A stretch of 64,000 bases of DNA from Comamonas granuli NBRC 101663 (GCF_000739995.1 NZ_BBJX01000005.1:393325-457324); one strand, 5' to 3'; counted from the first letter of the stretch, positions 53,375 to 62,952 are shown. Made by a program: numbers and translations. The notes: a model not told the origin generated them from the sequence alone.

Positions 53375-55093
53375 TCACATGCCCGAGTAGTTCGGCCCGC
53401 CGCCGCCCTCGGGCGTGACCCAGACGATGTTCTGCGTCGGGTCCTTGATGTCGCAGGTCTTGCAGTGCACGCAGTTCTGCGCGTTGATCTGCAGGCGCTG
53501 GGCGTTGCCCCCCGCCGCCTCGTCGGGCACGAACTCGTATACCCCGGCTGGGCAGTAGCGTGCCTCGGGGCCGGCGTACTGGGCCAGGTTGATCCTCACC
53601 GGCACGCTGGCGTCCTTGAGCGTGAGGTGCGCCGGCTGGTTCTCCTCGTGGTTGGTGTTGCTGATGAACACGCTGGAGAGCCGGTCGAAGGTCAGCTTGC
53701 CGTCGGGCTTGGGGTAGGCGATGGGCTGGCACTGGCTGGCGGGCTTCAAGTACTCGTGGTCGGCCTTGTCGCGGTGTAGCGTCCAGGGCATGTGGCCGCG
53801 CAGCACGAATTGCTCGAAGCCGTTCATCAGCGTGCCCACGCTCAAGCCGTACTTGAACCAGTTCTTGAAGTTGCGGTCCTTGTTGAGCTCGGTGTAGAGC
53901 CAGCTTTGCTCGAAGGCCTGGGGGTAGGCGCTGAGTTCATCGTGCTGGCGTCCGGCGGTGACGGCCTCATACGCCGCCTCGGCCGCGAGCATGCCGGTCT
54001 TGATGGCGGCGTGGCTGCCCTTGATGCGGCTGACGTTCAGGTAGCCCGCGTCGCAGCCGATGAGCGCGCCGCCGGGGAACACGGTCTTGGGCAGGGCGTT
54101 GAGGCCGCTGGCGTTGATGGCGCGCGCGCCATACGACAGGCGCTTGGCGGTGATTTCACCTTTATCGTTCTCGAAGTACCAGCGGATGTTGGGGTGGGTC
54201 TTCCAGCGCTGGAATTCCTCGAAGGGGCTCAGGTAGGGGTTGGTGTAGCCCAGGCCGGTGACGAAGCCCACGGCGACCTTGTTGCCCTCCAGGTGGTAGA
54301 GGAAGGCGCCGCCGTAGGTGTCGTTCTCCATGGGCCAGCCGGCGGTGTGCATGACGAAACCGGGCTGGTGGCGCGCGGGGTCGATCTCCCACAGCTCCTT
54401 GATGCCGATGCCGAAGCTCTGCGGGTCGCACCCGGCGTCGAGCTGGTATTGGGCGATGAGCTGCTTGCCCAGGTGGCCGCGTGCGCCTTCGGCGAAGATG
54501 GTGTACTTGCCCAGCAGTTCCATGCCGAGCTGGAAGTTCTCGGTGGGCTCGCCGTCCTTGCCCAGGCCCATGTTGCCGGTGGCCACGCCCCGTACCGCAG
54601 GTACGCCCCCGTTGTCGGCGCCGTCTGTGTAGAGCACTTCGGCGGCGGCAAAGCCGGGGAAGATCTCCACGCCCAGGCTTTCCGCCTGCTCGGCCAGCCA
54701 TTGGGTGACGGCGCCCAGGCTGACGATGTAGTTGCCGTGGTTGTGCGCAAACGGCGGCAGGAACATGTTGGGCACGCGAAAGGCCGAGCGCTCGCTCAGG
54801 AAGCTGTAGGCGTCGTCCGTGACCGGCTGGTTCAGGGGGGCACCCTTTTCCTTCCAGTCGGGGATGAGTTCGGTGAGCGCCTTGGGGTCCATGATGGCGC
54901 CCGAGAGGATGTGCGCGCCCGGCGCCGAGCCCTTCTCCAGCACCACGACGGAGATGTCCTGGCCTTTTTCCGCGGCCAGTTGCTTGAGGCGGATGGCCGT
55001 GGCCAGGCCCCCGGGGCCGCCGCCGACGATCACCACGTCGTATTCCATGGATTCGCGGGGACCGAACTGGGCGAGGATTTCTTCTGGGGTCAT
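53375..55093 (-). CDS. Electron-transfer flavoprotein--ubiquinone oxidoreductase
   Basis: Passes electrons from reduced ETF (fed by acyl-CoA and other flavin dehydrogenases) to ubiquinone at the inner membrane. 572 residues: FAD-binding VVIVGGGPGGLATAIRLKQLA, GAHILSGAIMDPKAL, the membrane-facing central region, and a C-terminal [4Fe-4S] domain with the cysteine set ARYCPAGVYEF, CVHCKTCDIKDPTQNIVWV. Corresponds to ETFDH/ETF-QO. No etfAB neighbour in this window. Confidence 0.97.
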   Translation of the reverse strand: MTPEEILAQFGPRESMEYDVVIVGGGPGGLATAIRLKQLAAEKGQDISVVVLEKGSAPGAHILSGAIMDPKALTELIPDWKEKGAPLNQPVTDDAYSFLSERSAFRVPNMFLPPFAHNHGNYIVSLGAVTQWLAEQAESLGVEIFPGFAAAEVLYTDGADNGGVPAVRGVATGNMGLGKDGEPTENFQLGMELLGKYTIFAEGARGHLGKQLIAQYQLDAGCDPQSFGIGIKELWEIDPARHQPGFVMHTAGWPMENDTYGGAFLYHLEGNKVAVGFVTGLGYTNPYLSPFEEFQRWKTHPNIRWYFENDKGEITAKRLSYGARAINASGLNALPKTVFPGGALIGCDAGYLNVSRIKGSHAAIKTGMLAAEAAYEAVTAGRQHDELSAYPQAFEQSWLYTELNKDRNFKNWFKYGLSVGTLMNGFEQFVLRGHMPWTLHRDKADHEYLKPASQCQPIAYPKPDGKLTFDRLSSVFISNTNHEENQPAHLTLKDASVPVRINLAQYAGPEARYCPAGVYEFVPDEAAGGNAQRLQINAQNCVHCKTCDIKDPTQNIVWVTPEGGGGPNYSGM

Positions 55094-55234
55094 ATGCTTC
55101 TCGTCGGGGCGTTTGATAATGGGGTAATTGTCAGCAGACCGGGTGTGTCGCCCTGTCCTAAGGGTGACCGATTGTATGCATGCGTTCGGCGAAAATCGAA
55201 CGGTCGTTCTTTTTGTTCAGTGGAGAAACTCTAA

Positions 55235-56017
55235 ATGGCGTACAGCATCGATTTGTCGGGTCGCATCGCATTTGTCACAGGCGCATCCAGCGGCCTGGGG
55301 GCGCAGTTTGCCAGAACACTGGCACGCGCTGGCGCCGGCGTGGTCCTGGCGAGCCGCCGCATCGAAAAACTCAAGGAGCTGCGCGCGCGCATCGAAGGCG
55401 AGGGGGGTGACGCCCACGTCGTCGAGCTCGACGTGACGGACCACGACTCCATCAAGGCCGCCGTGGCGCATGCCGAGACGGAGATGGGCTCCATCGACAT
55501 CCTCGTGAACAACTCGGGCGTATCGACCACGCAGCGCCTGCTCGACGTGCAGCCCGAGGACTACGACTTCATTTTCGACACCAACACCAAGGGCGCCTTC
55601 TTCGTCGCCCAGGAAGTCGCGCGGCGCATGATTGCACGCGCGCAAGGCGCCGCTCCCGGCAGTTTCACGGGCGGGCGCATCATCAACATCGCCTCCATGG
55701 CGGGCCTGAAGGTGCTGCCGCAGATCGGCGCCTACTGCATGAGCAAGGCCGCCGTGGTGCACATGACGCGCGCCATGGCCCTGGAGTGGGGACGCTACGG
55801 CATCAACACCAGCGCCATCTGCCCGGGCTATATCGACACCGAGATCAACCACCGCCACTGGGAGACCGAGCAGGGCAAGAAGCTCCTGGCCATGCTGCCG
55901 CGCAAGCGCGTGGGCCAGCCGCAGGACCTGGATGCGCTCATCGTCATGCTGGCGAGCGACCAGAGCCATTTCATCAACGGCGCCATCATTGCCGCCGACG
56001 ACGGTTTTGCCGTCTGA
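55235..56017 (+). CDS. Short-chain dehydrogenase/reductase
   Basis: 260-residue SDR: cofactor motif VTGASSGLGAQF (14-25), NNSGVS, catalytic Ser-Tyr-Lys as NIASMAG ... GAYCMSKAAVV, and the CPGYIDTEIN segment. Arg-rich start after the Rossmann helix (ASRRIEK) suggests NADP(H). Substrate unknown. The companion downstream thioesterase (14-bp gap) suggests an acyl-CoA or acid intermediate. RBS GGAG, 10 bases upstream. Confidence 0.92.
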   Translation: MAYSIDLSGRIAFVTGASSGLGAQFARTLARAGAGVVLASRRIEKLKELRARIEGEGGDAHVVELDVTDHDSIKAAVAHAETEMGSIDILVNNSGVSTTQRLLDVQPEDYDFIFDTNTKGAFFVAQEVARRMIARAQGAAPGSFTGGRIINIASMAGLKVLPQIGAYCMSKAAVVHMTRAMALEWGRYGINTSAICPGYIDTEINHRHWETEQGKKLLAMLPRKRVGQPQDLDALIVMLASDQSHFINGAIIAADDGFAV

Positions 56018-56031
56018 AGCCCGGGGGCGCC

Positions 56032-56454
56032 ATGAAATACGAACTGCCCGAGGTCCGGAAGCTGGCTTTCGAGATGGTGCTGCCCATCCGCTGGGGCGAC
56101 ATGGACGCCATGGGCCATGTGAACAACACGGTGTACTTCCGCTACCTGGAGACGGTGCGCGTGGAGTGGATGCGCGCCGTGGGCTGTAACCCCGACCCGC
56201 AGGGCCAGGGGCCGGTCATCGTCAATGCCTTTTGCAACTTCTACCGCCAGCTCGAATACCCGGGCGAGGTGCTGGCCAAGATGTACGTGAGCGACCCCGG
56301 CCGCACCACCTTCGAGACCTGGTGCACCCTGGAGCGCACCGACCAGCCCGGCGTGATCTGCGCCGCGGGCGGCGCCACCACCATGTGGGTGGATTTTCCG
56401 CAGCAGAAGGCGCACACCCTGCCGGACTGGATGCGCGCGCTGGTGACGCCCTGA
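56032..56454 (+). CDS. Acyl-CoA thioesterase (4-hydroxybenzoyl-CoA thioesterase-like hotdog)
   Basis: 140 residues, hotdog fold: IRWGDMDAMGHVNNTVYFRYLETVRVEWM contains the catalytic Asp and the HVNN motif of 4-HBT/YbgC enzymes. Hydrolyses an acyl-CoA thioester. ATG 56032 follows the SDR stop by 14 bp, so the two form an operon. Confidence 0.88.
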   Translation: MKYELPEVRKLAFEMVLPIRWGDMDAMGHVNNTVYFRYLETVRVEWMRAVGCNPDPQGQGPVIVNAFCNFYRQLEYPGEVLAKMYVSDPGRTTFETWCTLERTDQPGVICAAGGATTMWVDFPQQKAHTLPDWMRALVTP

Positions 56455-56460
56455 GTTCGA

Positions 56461-56526
56461 TATTTTTGGGTTTTTTGGCCTGCAGCGCTTACCGGATAAG
56501 CGCTTACAGCTATTGAATCGATAGCG
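56461..56526. repeat. Palindromic intergenic repeat, copy H
   Basis: TTTTTTGGCCTGCAGCGCTT ACCGGATAAGCGCTTACAGC TATTGAATCGATAGC; both AGCGCTT/AAGCGCT arms kept. Fills the convergent gap between the thioesterase and the AhpD-like gene. Confidence 0.88.
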
Positions 56527-57114
56527 TCAGGTTTGCTTGGGCACGCGTCCCATGAGGTAGAACTCCGGGTTGGGCAGCATGCCGGCGAAACTGGCCATGC
56601 GGTTGGACAGGCCGAAGAAGGCGGTGATGGCGGCGATGTCCCAGATGTCCTCGTCGTCGAAGCCGTGCTGGTGCAGGGCGGCGAAGTCGGCGTCCTCGAT
56701 CTCGTGCGAGCGCTGGCAGACCTTGAGGGCAAAGTCGAGCATGGCGCGCTGGCGTGGCGTGATGTCGGCCTTGCGGTAGTTCACGGCCACCTCGTCGGCC
56801 ACCCGGGGCTTTTTCTCATAGATGCGCAGGATGGCGCCGTGCGCCACCACGCAGTACAGGCACTGGTTGGCGGCGCTGGTGGCGGTGACAATCATCTCCC
56901 GGTCGCCCTTGGTGAGGTTGCTGCTGCGGCCCACGGTCTCGGGTGCCATCAGCGCGTCGTGGTAGGCGAAAAACGCGCGCCATTCGGCCGGGCGGCGGGC
57001 GAACGCAAGAAAGACGTTGGGGATGAAGCCGGCCTTTTCCTGGACGGCCAGGATGCGCGTGCGGATGTCTTCGGGGATGTTGTCCAGGCTGGGGACGGGG
57101 TAGCGGGCGTTCAC
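56527..57114 (-). CDS. Peroxidase-related/AhpD-like protein (carboxymuconolactone decarboxylase family)
   Basis: 195 residues, the length of the uncharacterised peroxidase-related enzyme subfamily. The redox motif is C-x-x-C-x-x-x-H in NQCLYCVVAHGAI (about residues 84-96), with the acidic proton-relay residue upstream in KGDREMIV. Likely an AhpD-like thiol peroxidase or alkylhydroperoxidase; physiological substrate unknown. Confidence 0.88.
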   Translation of the reverse strand: MNARYPVPSLDNIPEDIRTRILAVQEKAGFIPNVFLAFARRPAEWRAFFAYHDALMAPETVGRSSNLTKGDREMIVTATSAANQCLYCVVAHGAILRIYEKKPRVADEVAVNYRKADITPRQRAMLDFALKVCQRSHEIEDADFAALHQHGFDDEDIWDIAAITAFFGLSNRMASFAGMLPNPEFYLMGRVPKQT

Positions 57115-57159
57115 GAGGGGCCTCCGTGCGTGTGGGTGACGCCAGCCATCATACGGGGA

Positions 57160-57702
57160 TCATCCGGCCAGCAGCTTGTGCACCAGGTCGGCCGCGGTGG
57201 AGGCGCCGTACTTGCGCATCAGCCGCGCGCGGTAGATCTCCACGGTGCGGTGGCTGATGCCCAGGGCCTTGCCGATTTCCTTGGAGGTGAGGCCTTCGAG
57301 CAGGCGCGCGGAGACCTCGCGCTCACGCCCGGTGAGCTCGGCGCGCACCGGGCGCTGCGAGCTCAGGTCCTCGAAGCTCCAGATGCCCGATGCGTGCGGG
57401 GTGTCGCGGTTGAGTGCGCGCCCCGACACGTGGCACCAGAACAGTTCGCCGTTGGCGCGTTTCATGATGCGGCTGTCCGAGTACAGGCCCTTGGCGTTGA
57501 GGATGGGCGCCATGTGCGCGCCCAGGCGCTCATACTCGTCCGCGCTGGGGTAGAGCATGAGGAAGGACTGGCCCAGCAGCAGCTCGCGCGAGTAGCCGAA
57601 CATCTCGCAGACATGGCGGTTGCAATCCACCATGCTGCGGTTGCGCGATACGATCATCCCTACGGGGGCCATCTCGAAAGCCAGGCGGTAGTCAACGTCC
57701 AT
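57160..57702 (-). CDS. PAS-LuxR transcriptional regulator
   Basis: 180 residues: N-terminal PAS domain (FEMAPVGMIVSRNRSMVDCNRHVCEMFGYSRELLLGQ ... IMKRANGELFWCHVSGR) and C-terminal LuxR HTH (LTGREREVSARLLEGLTSKEIGKALGISHRTVEIYRARLMRKYG). No receiver domain, so it senses a small ligand or redox state directly. Divergent from scoAB, 78 bp apart, with a dyad between them; likely activates scoAB. Confidence 0.9.
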   Translation of the reverse strand: MDVDYRLAFEMAPVGMIVSRNRSMVDCNRHVCEMFGYSRELLLGQSFLMLYPSADEYERLGAHMAPILNAKGLYSDSRIMKRANGELFWCHVSGRALNRDTPHASGIWSFEDLSSQRPVRAELTGREREVSARLLEGLTSKEIGKALGISHRTVEIYRARLMRKYGASTAADLVHKLLAG

Positions 57703-57720
57703 GGTGCAAATATCTAGGGA

Positions 57721-57746
57721 ATACTACGTAAAAAAGTAAGTAGTAT
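57721..57746. promoter_or_regulatory. Dyad between the PAS-LuxR gene and scoA
   Basis: ATACTAC-N12-GTAGTAT: a 7+7 perfect inverted repeat, extendable with TACTACGTA / TAAGTAGTA, at 35-60 bp before the scoA start codon. Fits a binding site for a dimeric LuxR-type HTH protein. Confidence 0.6.
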
Positions 57747-57780
57747 CGTACGGTATCCCGTTAATGATGAGGAGACTTTC

Positions 57781-58488
57781 GTGAACAAGATATTTCCTTC
57801 GGCAGCCCAGGCCCTCGCGGGCGTGGTCGCGGACGGCCAGTTGCTGGCCGTGGGGGGGTTTGGACTGTGCGGCATTCCCGAGGCACTGATCGATGCGCTG
57901 CGTGACAGCGGGGTGAAGAACCTCACGGTGATCTCGAACAATGCCGGCGTCGATGGCTTCGGCCTGGGCAAGCTGCTGGAGACGCGCCAGATCAAGAAGA
58001 TGATCAGCTCCTACGTGGGCGAAAACAAGGAGTTCGAGCGCCAGTACCTGGCGGGCGAGCTGGAGCTGGAGTTCACGCCCCAGGGCACGCTGGCCGAGAA
58101 GCTGCGCGCCGGCGGCGCGGGCATTCCGGCCTTCTTCACCAAGACGGGCGTGGGCACCATGGTGGCCGAGGGCAAGGAGCTGCGCGAGTTCGACGGCGAG
58201 ACCTACGTGATGGAGCGCTCGCTGGTGCCCGACGTGGCGCTGGTCAAGGCGCACCGCGCCGACAAGAGCGGCAACCTGCAGTTCCGCCTGACGGCGCGCA
58301 ACTTCAACCCGGCTGCGGCCATGGCGGGCAAGGTCTGCATCGTGGAGGTGGAGGAGATCGTGGAGACGGGCGCCATGGACCCCGACCAGATCCACCTGCC
58401 CGGCATCTACGTGCACCGCATCGTGCACAACCCGAACCCCGAAAAGCGCATCGAGAAGCGCACCATCACCGAATCCAAAGGAGCTTGA
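57781..58488 (+). CDS. scoA: 3-oxoacid CoA-transferase subunit A
   Basis: Alpha subunit of succinyl-CoA:3-ketoacid CoA-transferase, activating acetoacetate with CoA from succinyl-CoA. 235 residues; conserved [16 protein letters not shown] (CoA-binding), [19 protein letters not shown], and [25 protein letters not shown] start with GAGGAGA upstream. The sequence fits SCOT better than 3-oxoadipate transferase (PcaI), but that choice is not certain. Confidence 0.93.
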   Translation: MNKIFPSAAQALAGVVADGQLLAVGGFGLCGIPEALIDALRDSGVKNLTVISNNAGVDGFGLGKLLETRQIKKMISSYVGENKEFERQYLAGELELEFTPQGTLAEKLRAGGAGIPAFFTKTGVGTMVAEGKELREFDGETYVMERSLVPDVALVKAHRADKSGNLQFRLTARNFNPAAAMAGKVCIVEVEEIVETGAMDPDQIHLPGIYVHRIVHNPNPEKRIEKRTITESKGA

Positions 58489-58490
58489 CC

Positions 58491-59129
58491 ATGCCCTGGA
58501 CCCAAGACCAAATGGCCGCCCGCGCGGCGCAGGAGCTGGAAGACGGCTTCTATGTGAACCTGGGCATCGGCATTCCCACGCTGGTGGCCAACTACACCGG
58601 CGACAAGGAGGTGTGGCTGCAGTCCGAGAACGGCATGCTGGGCATAGGCCCGTTCCCCACCGAGGACCAGGTCGATGCCGACCTCATCAACGCCGGCAAG
58701 CAGACCGTGACCACCATTGCCGGCTCGTCCATCTTCGGCAGCCATGAGAGCTTCGCCATGATCCGCGGCGGCAAGATCAACCTGTCCATCCTCGGCGCCA
58801 TGCAGGTCACCGACAAGGGCGACCTGGCCAACTGGATGATTCCGGGCAAGATGGTCAAGGGCATGGGCGGCGCCATGGACCTGGTGGCCGGCGTCAAGCG
58901 CGTGATCGTGCTCATGGAGCATGTGGCGCGCAAGAAGGACGGCACCGAGGACCTCAAGATCCTGCCGAGCTGCACCCTGCCGCTCACGGGCAAGGGCGTG
59001 GTCAACCGCATCATCACCGACCTGGCCGTGATGGACGTGACGCCCCAGGGCCTCAAGGTCGTGGAACTGGCTCCGGGCGTGAGCTTTGACTTCCTGCAAT
59101 CCAAGACAGGGGTGCCCCTGCTGCAGTGA
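58491..59129 (+). CDS. scoB: 3-oxoacid CoA-transferase subunit B
   Basis: Beta subunit, 212 residues from ATG 58491 (AAGGAG RBS, 8 bases upstream; the in-frame TTG 58485 overlaps the scoA stop). Active-site glutamate in [43 protein letters not shown] is the conserved closing region. Two bases after the scoA stop; obligate partner of ScoA. Confidence 0.95.
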   Translation: MPWTQDQMAARAAQELEDGFYVNLGIGIPTLVANYTGDKEVWLQSENGMLGIGPFPTEDQVDADLINAGKQTVTTIAGSSIFGSHESFAMIRGGKINLSILGAMQVTDKGDLANWMIPGKMVKGMGGAMDLVAGVKRVIVLMEHVARKKDGTEDLKILPSCTLPLTGKGVVNRIITDLAVMDVTPQGLKVVELAPGVSFDFLQSKTGVPLLQ

Positions 59130-59149
59130 GCCCGCGCGGCTTGCATACC

Positions 59150-59176
59150 AGCCGGGCCGCAGCGCCCGGCTTTTTT
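59150..59176 (+). terminator. Rho-independent terminator of scoAB
   Basis: Stem AGCCGGGC / GCCCGGCT, six-base loop, then six T, 20 bp after the scoB stop. Confidence 0.93.
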
Positions 59177-59264
59177 CTGCATGCTCTCCAGGCGGGCGCG
59201 GTGCGCGAGGGAATGGTTCAGCGTTGCCGTATAGTTCCTTCCAGACTAGGCCGACGATTGCCGC

Positions 59265-60617
59265 ATGACCGACCCCGACCAGAGCCCCGACGCCTTGCCT
59301 GTGGATGGCGCCCCTGACGATCGCCACTACCTGCGCGCCGTGACCGACATGGCCGAGCGCCGTGCCGTCGTGACCCAGGAGCCCATCTACAACCTCAAGG
59401 GCATGAAGCTGGTGGACAAGGGCCTGCGCGTGGACCGCCAGGTGTATGACCGCCTGCGCCAGCACCAGTTGCGCCAGCGCTTCGACACCTGCCTCACGGT
59501 GGAGAACATGGTGACCGTGGAGTCCGTGCTGGAGGTGGCGCGCCTGCATTGCCAGACGGACACGCTGGCGGGCCTGTGGGTGTATGCCCTGGCGGACGAG
59601 CGCGGCGAGGACAGGCTGCTCGACCCCGTGCGCTCCATGCTGCTGCCCCAGCCGCTGGCCTTCATGCTCACGGTAATGCGCGAGCAGCACCCTGCATTGT
59701 TCGCGCACAGCGTGCGCATGATGCTCACGGCCGTGTTCCTGGGGATCCAGACCGGCTGGAGCGAGCGGGACTGCGTACACCTGGCCTGTGCCGCGCTGCT
59801 GCACGATGTGGGCGCGCTCTACATGGACCCGGTATGGCACGACCCCGCCAACCGGATCACCGGGGCAGGGCGCAAGCAGTTGGCGGCGCACCCTGTCACG
59901 GCCATGCAGCTCATCCAGGCGCAGAACGTTTATCCGCGCAGCGTGGCGCAGGCGGTGCTGGAGCACCATGAATGCATGGACGGCAGCGGCTACCCGCGCA
60001 GCCTGCCGGGCGAGCGCATCTCTCCCATGGGGCAGATCCTGCTCGTGGCCGAGATGGTGGCGGCCTTTTTCGAGAAATACGCCGACGAAGCACCCGCGCA
60101 GCGCCTGTCCTTGACGCTGCGGCTCAACCACCGCAAGTATCCGGCGGCGCTCGTGGCCCGCCTGCTGCCCGTGCTGCAGATCGACGTGCGGCACAAGGAC
60201 GTGCGTGTGGCGCAGGAGGACGTGGAAAACACCATCGCTCTGCTGTCGCAGGCCTTCAGTGTCTGGGAGGCGCTCAGTGCGCCGCTGCCGGCGCAGGCGC
60301 TGCTGCCGGCGTCTGGACAGGCCTGCGCTTTCGTGGCCGAGCGGCTCGCAGCCCTGCAAAAGACCCTGTTCGAGGCCGGCTCCCACCCGCAGCAGCAGGC
60401 CGAGGCGCTGCCCCACCTGCGGGGCGACGCGCAAAGCCTGGCCGAGCTGGCCCTGCTGGGGCGCGAGGCGCTGTGGCAGTTGCAGCACATCGTCGATGCC
60501 ACACACAGCCGCTGGCCGCAGCTTGCCGAGAGCGCCGACCCGGGCGACGCCGCCGTGCTGCAATGGCGCAACGCCTGCGCCGCGCGCCTGGCCGTCCCGC
60601 CAGGCGCAGCGCCCTAG
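59265..60617 (+). CDS. Divergent HD-GYP-domain protein (paralogue 1)
   Basis: 450 residues. The HD-GYP core (about 165-275) reads LACAALLHDVGALYMDPVW ... RKQLAAHPVTAMQLI ... VLEHHECMDGSGYPRSLPGERISPMGQILLVAEMVAAFFEKYA. HD, the later His and HH-DGSGYP are kept, but the Lys of HDxGK is Ala. The N-terminal 150 residues (YLRAVTDMAERRAVVTQEPIYNLKGMKLVDKGLRVD) match the next gene and contain no PilZ, REC or PAS domain I recognise. Likely a c-di-GMP phosphodiesterase or sensor; activity uncertain because of the motif change. Confidence 0.85.
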   Translation: MTDPDQSPDALPVDGAPDDRHYLRAVTDMAERRAVVTQEPIYNLKGMKLVDKGLRVDRQVYDRLRQHQLRQRFDTCLTVENMVTVESVLEVARLHCQTDTLAGLWVYALADERGEDRLLDPVRSMLLPQPLAFMLTVMREQHPALFAHSVRMMLTAVFLGIQTGWSERDCVHLACAALLHDVGALYMDPVWHDPANRITGAGRKQLAAHPVTAMQLIQAQNVYPRSVAQAVLEHHECMDGSGYPRSLPGERISPMGQILLVAEMVAAFFEKYADEAPAQRLSLTLRLNHRKYPAALVARLLPVLQIDVRHKDVRVAQEDVENTIALLSQAFSVWEALSAPLPAQALLPASGQACAFVAERLAALQKTLFEAGSHPQQQAEALPHLRGDAQSLAELALLGREALWQLQHIVDATHSRWPQLAESADPGDAAVLQWRNACAARLAVPPGAAP

Positions 60618-60680
60618 TGCTGCGGGCGGCCATACGGATATCTATACAGTACAGGCTTGGGCTCTTTCCCAGCACTTTCC

Positions 60681-61994
60681 ATGATCGACGAACTGCTCCA
60701 AACGGGTGCCAGCGCGCACGACAGCGACCCCTACCTGCGCAGCGTGACGGACATGGCCGAGCGCTGTGCGGTGGTCACGCAGGACGCCATCTACAGCGCC
60801 AGCGGCATCAAGCTCGTGGACAAGGGCGCGCGCATCGACAGCCGCATGTACGACCGGCTGGTGCAGCACAAGTTGCGCGAGCCCATGGACACCCACCTGA
60901 CGGTGGACAACGCCGTCACCCTGCAGGTCGTGCAGCAGGCGGCCGCCGACATGTGCGCATCGGACGGCCTGGCGGCGATGCTCTGCCAGGCGCTGGGCAG
61001 TCCGGACGCACTGGTGGCGCCCCTGCAGCAGGTCGTGCTGCCGGCGCGCCTGGGTTTCAAGCTCACCGTCATGCGCGAGCAAATGCCCGACCTGTTCGCG
61101 CACAGCCTGCGCATGATGCTCGTGGCCTTGTACCTGGGGCTGCGCAACCGCATGGACGCGCGCGCCTGCGCCGACCTGGCGGCTGCCGGCCTGCTGCACG
61201 ACCTGGGTGCGCTGCACATGGACCCCGCCTGGCGCGATCCGCGCCACAGGCCGACGGGTGCGGCGCGCAAGCACCTGATCGCCCATCCGGTCACCGCCAT
61301 GCTCATGGTGCGCGACGTGCAGGCCTACGACTCCACCGTGGCGGAGGCCATTCTGGAGCACCACGAGCGCATGGACGGCACGGGCTATCCGCGCGGCCTG
61401 CAGGGGCGCGACATTTCCCCCATGGGACAGATCCTTCTGCTGGCAGAAGTGGTGGCCGCCTTCTATGAAAAATACCCTGACCACCCGGCGCAGCAGCTAT
61501 CGCTGATGCTGCGCCTGAACCATCGCAAGTTTCCTGCCCCGCTGGTTGCCCATGTGCTGCCGCTGCTCTACGAGGAGTCTGGAGCGGCGCCCCACCGCGC
61601 CATGCCGGCCCACGGACAGCTCCAGAGCCTGGGGGCGCAGCTCACGCAGGCCTTTGACCAATGGGAGCAGGCCAAGCAGGACATGGGCCCGGACCAGCCA
61701 CCGCCGCAAGGCCCGCTGGCCTTTGTGAACGAGCGCCTGGGCATGCTCAAGCGTGCGCTGACCGAGGCTGGCGCGCATCCGCAGCAGCACGAGTTGCTGC
61801 TGCAGCAGTTGCAGGGGGACGACGAAGGCCTGTCCGAACTGGCCTACGTGGTGCGCGAAGCGCTCTGGCAGCTCGAGAGCATCGCCAACGGCTGCCAGCG
61901 CCGCTGGCCGCACCTGCTGGAGCAGCGCGACAGCCCGGAGGCTGCCGCAGCGGCCCGCTGGTGCGATTGGGTGCGCAGCCTGGGCACATCCTGA
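60681..61994 (+). CDS. Divergent HD-GYP-domain protein (paralogue 2)
   Basis: 437 residues, colinear with the preceding protein end to end: YLRSVTDMAERCAVVTQDAIYSASGIKLVDKGARID, LLHDLGALHMDPAWRDPRHRPTGAARKHLIAHPVTAMLM, LEHHERMDGTGYPRGLQGRDISPMGQILLLAEVVAAFYEKYP, and a shared helical C-terminus. The same Lys-to-Ala change in HDxGA. A tandem duplication, 63 bp apart; a TTG 24 bp upstream is in frame but ATG 60681 is preferred. Confidence 0.85.
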   Translation: MIDELLQTGASAHDSDPYLRSVTDMAERCAVVTQDAIYSASGIKLVDKGARIDSRMYDRLVQHKLREPMDTHLTVDNAVTLQVVQQAAADMCASDGLAAMLCQALGSPDALVAPLQQVVLPARLGFKLTVMREQMPDLFAHSLRMMLVALYLGLRNRMDARACADLAAAGLLHDLGALHMDPAWRDPRHRPTGAARKHLIAHPVTAMLMVRDVQAYDSTVAEAILEHHERMDGTGYPRGLQGRDISPMGQILLLAEVVAAFYEKYPDHPAQQLSLMLRLNHRKFPAPLVAHVLPLLYEESGAAPHRAMPAHGQLQSLGAQLTQAFDQWEQAKQDMGPDQPPPQGPLAFVNERLGMLKRALTEAGAHPQQHELLLQQLQGDDEGLSELAYVVREALWQLESIANGCQRRWPHLLEQRDSPEAAAAARWCDWVRSLGTS

Positions 61995-62040
61995 GGCCTG
62001 CGAGCACGCTCGCCGCCGTCTGGCCTGCTGACCCGCCGCC

Positions 62041-62952
62041 ATGCACAACCCCAGCCGCCCCGATGTGCTGCCCCCGCGCGCGGGCGTGCAGCCCAGTTGC
62101 GTGGTGCTGCCATCGGCGGGCAGCGGCAGCATGCTGGACTTTCTGGCGCAGCGCATTCCTGCCGTCTCGCGCGCCGGGTGGGAGCAGCGCATGGCGTGTG
62201 GCGAGGTGGTCGACGAATACGGCGCTGCCGTCGCGCCCGGGCGCCCGTTCCAGCGCGGCATACGGCTGTACTACTACCGCCAGGTGGACGACGAGGCCGT
62301 GATTCCCTTCGAGGCGCAGGTGCTGTACTGCGACGAACACCTGCTCGTGGCCGACAAGCCGCATTTCCTGCCGATCACGCCGGCCGGGCGCTACCTGCAG
62401 CACACCCTGCTGGTGCGCCTGCGCCAGCGCTATCCGCACCTGCCAGAGCTCTCGCCCCTGCACCGCATCGACCGCGACACCGCCGGGCTGGTGCTGTTCT
62501 CGGTGCAGCGCGCCACGCGCGGCGCCTACCAGGGGCTGTTCCGCGACCGGGCCATCCGCAAGCACTATGAAGCCATCGCTCCCTGGCGCGCCGACCTGCA
62601 CTTTCCGCGCGAGCACCACAGCCGGCTGGAGGAAAGCGGGGCGTTCTTCCTCATGCACGAAGTGCCGGGCACACCCAACAGCCACACGCGCATGCAGTTG
62701 CTGCAGACGCACGGCCCCTGGGCCCGCTACCGGCTGGAGCCGGTCAGCGGCAAGCGCCACCAACTGCGCGTGCACATGGCCGCCCTGGGCTTGCCGCTGC
62801 GCAACGATCCGTTTTACCCCGAGGTCAAAGACCCGCCTGAAGGGGACTTCTCGCGCCCCTTGCAGCTCCTGGCACGGTCACTGGAATTTACCGATCCACT
62901 GACAGGTGCCACCCGGTATTTCGAGAGCCAGCGTGCACTGCAGCCGCTGTGA
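62041..62952 (+). CDS. RluA-family 23S/tRNA pseudouridine synthase
   Basis: 303 residues. The catalytic motif LHRIDRDTAGLVLFS (Asp nucleophile), then KHYEAIA, and the C-terminal GKRHQLRVHMAALGLPLRNDPFYP identify the RluA/RluC/RsuA-fold enzymes; the preceding S4-like region is poorly conserved. Which uridine is modified cannot be told. 46 bp after the HD-GYP gene. Confidence 0.9.
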   Translation: MHNPSRPDVLPPRAGVQPSCVVLPSAGSGSMLDFLAQRIPAVSRAGWEQRMACGEVVDEYGAAVAPGRPFQRGIRLYYYRQVDDEAVIPFEAQVLYCDEHLLVADKPHFLPITPAGRYLQHTLLVRLRQRYPHLPELSPLHRIDRDTAGLVLFSVQRATRGAYQGLFRDRAIRKHYEAIAPWRADLHFPREHHSRLEESGAFFLMHEVPGTPNSHTRMQLLQTHGPWARYRLEPVSGKRHQLRVHMAALGLPLRNDPFYPEVKDPPEGDFSRPLQLLARSLEFTDPLTGATRYFESQRALQPL

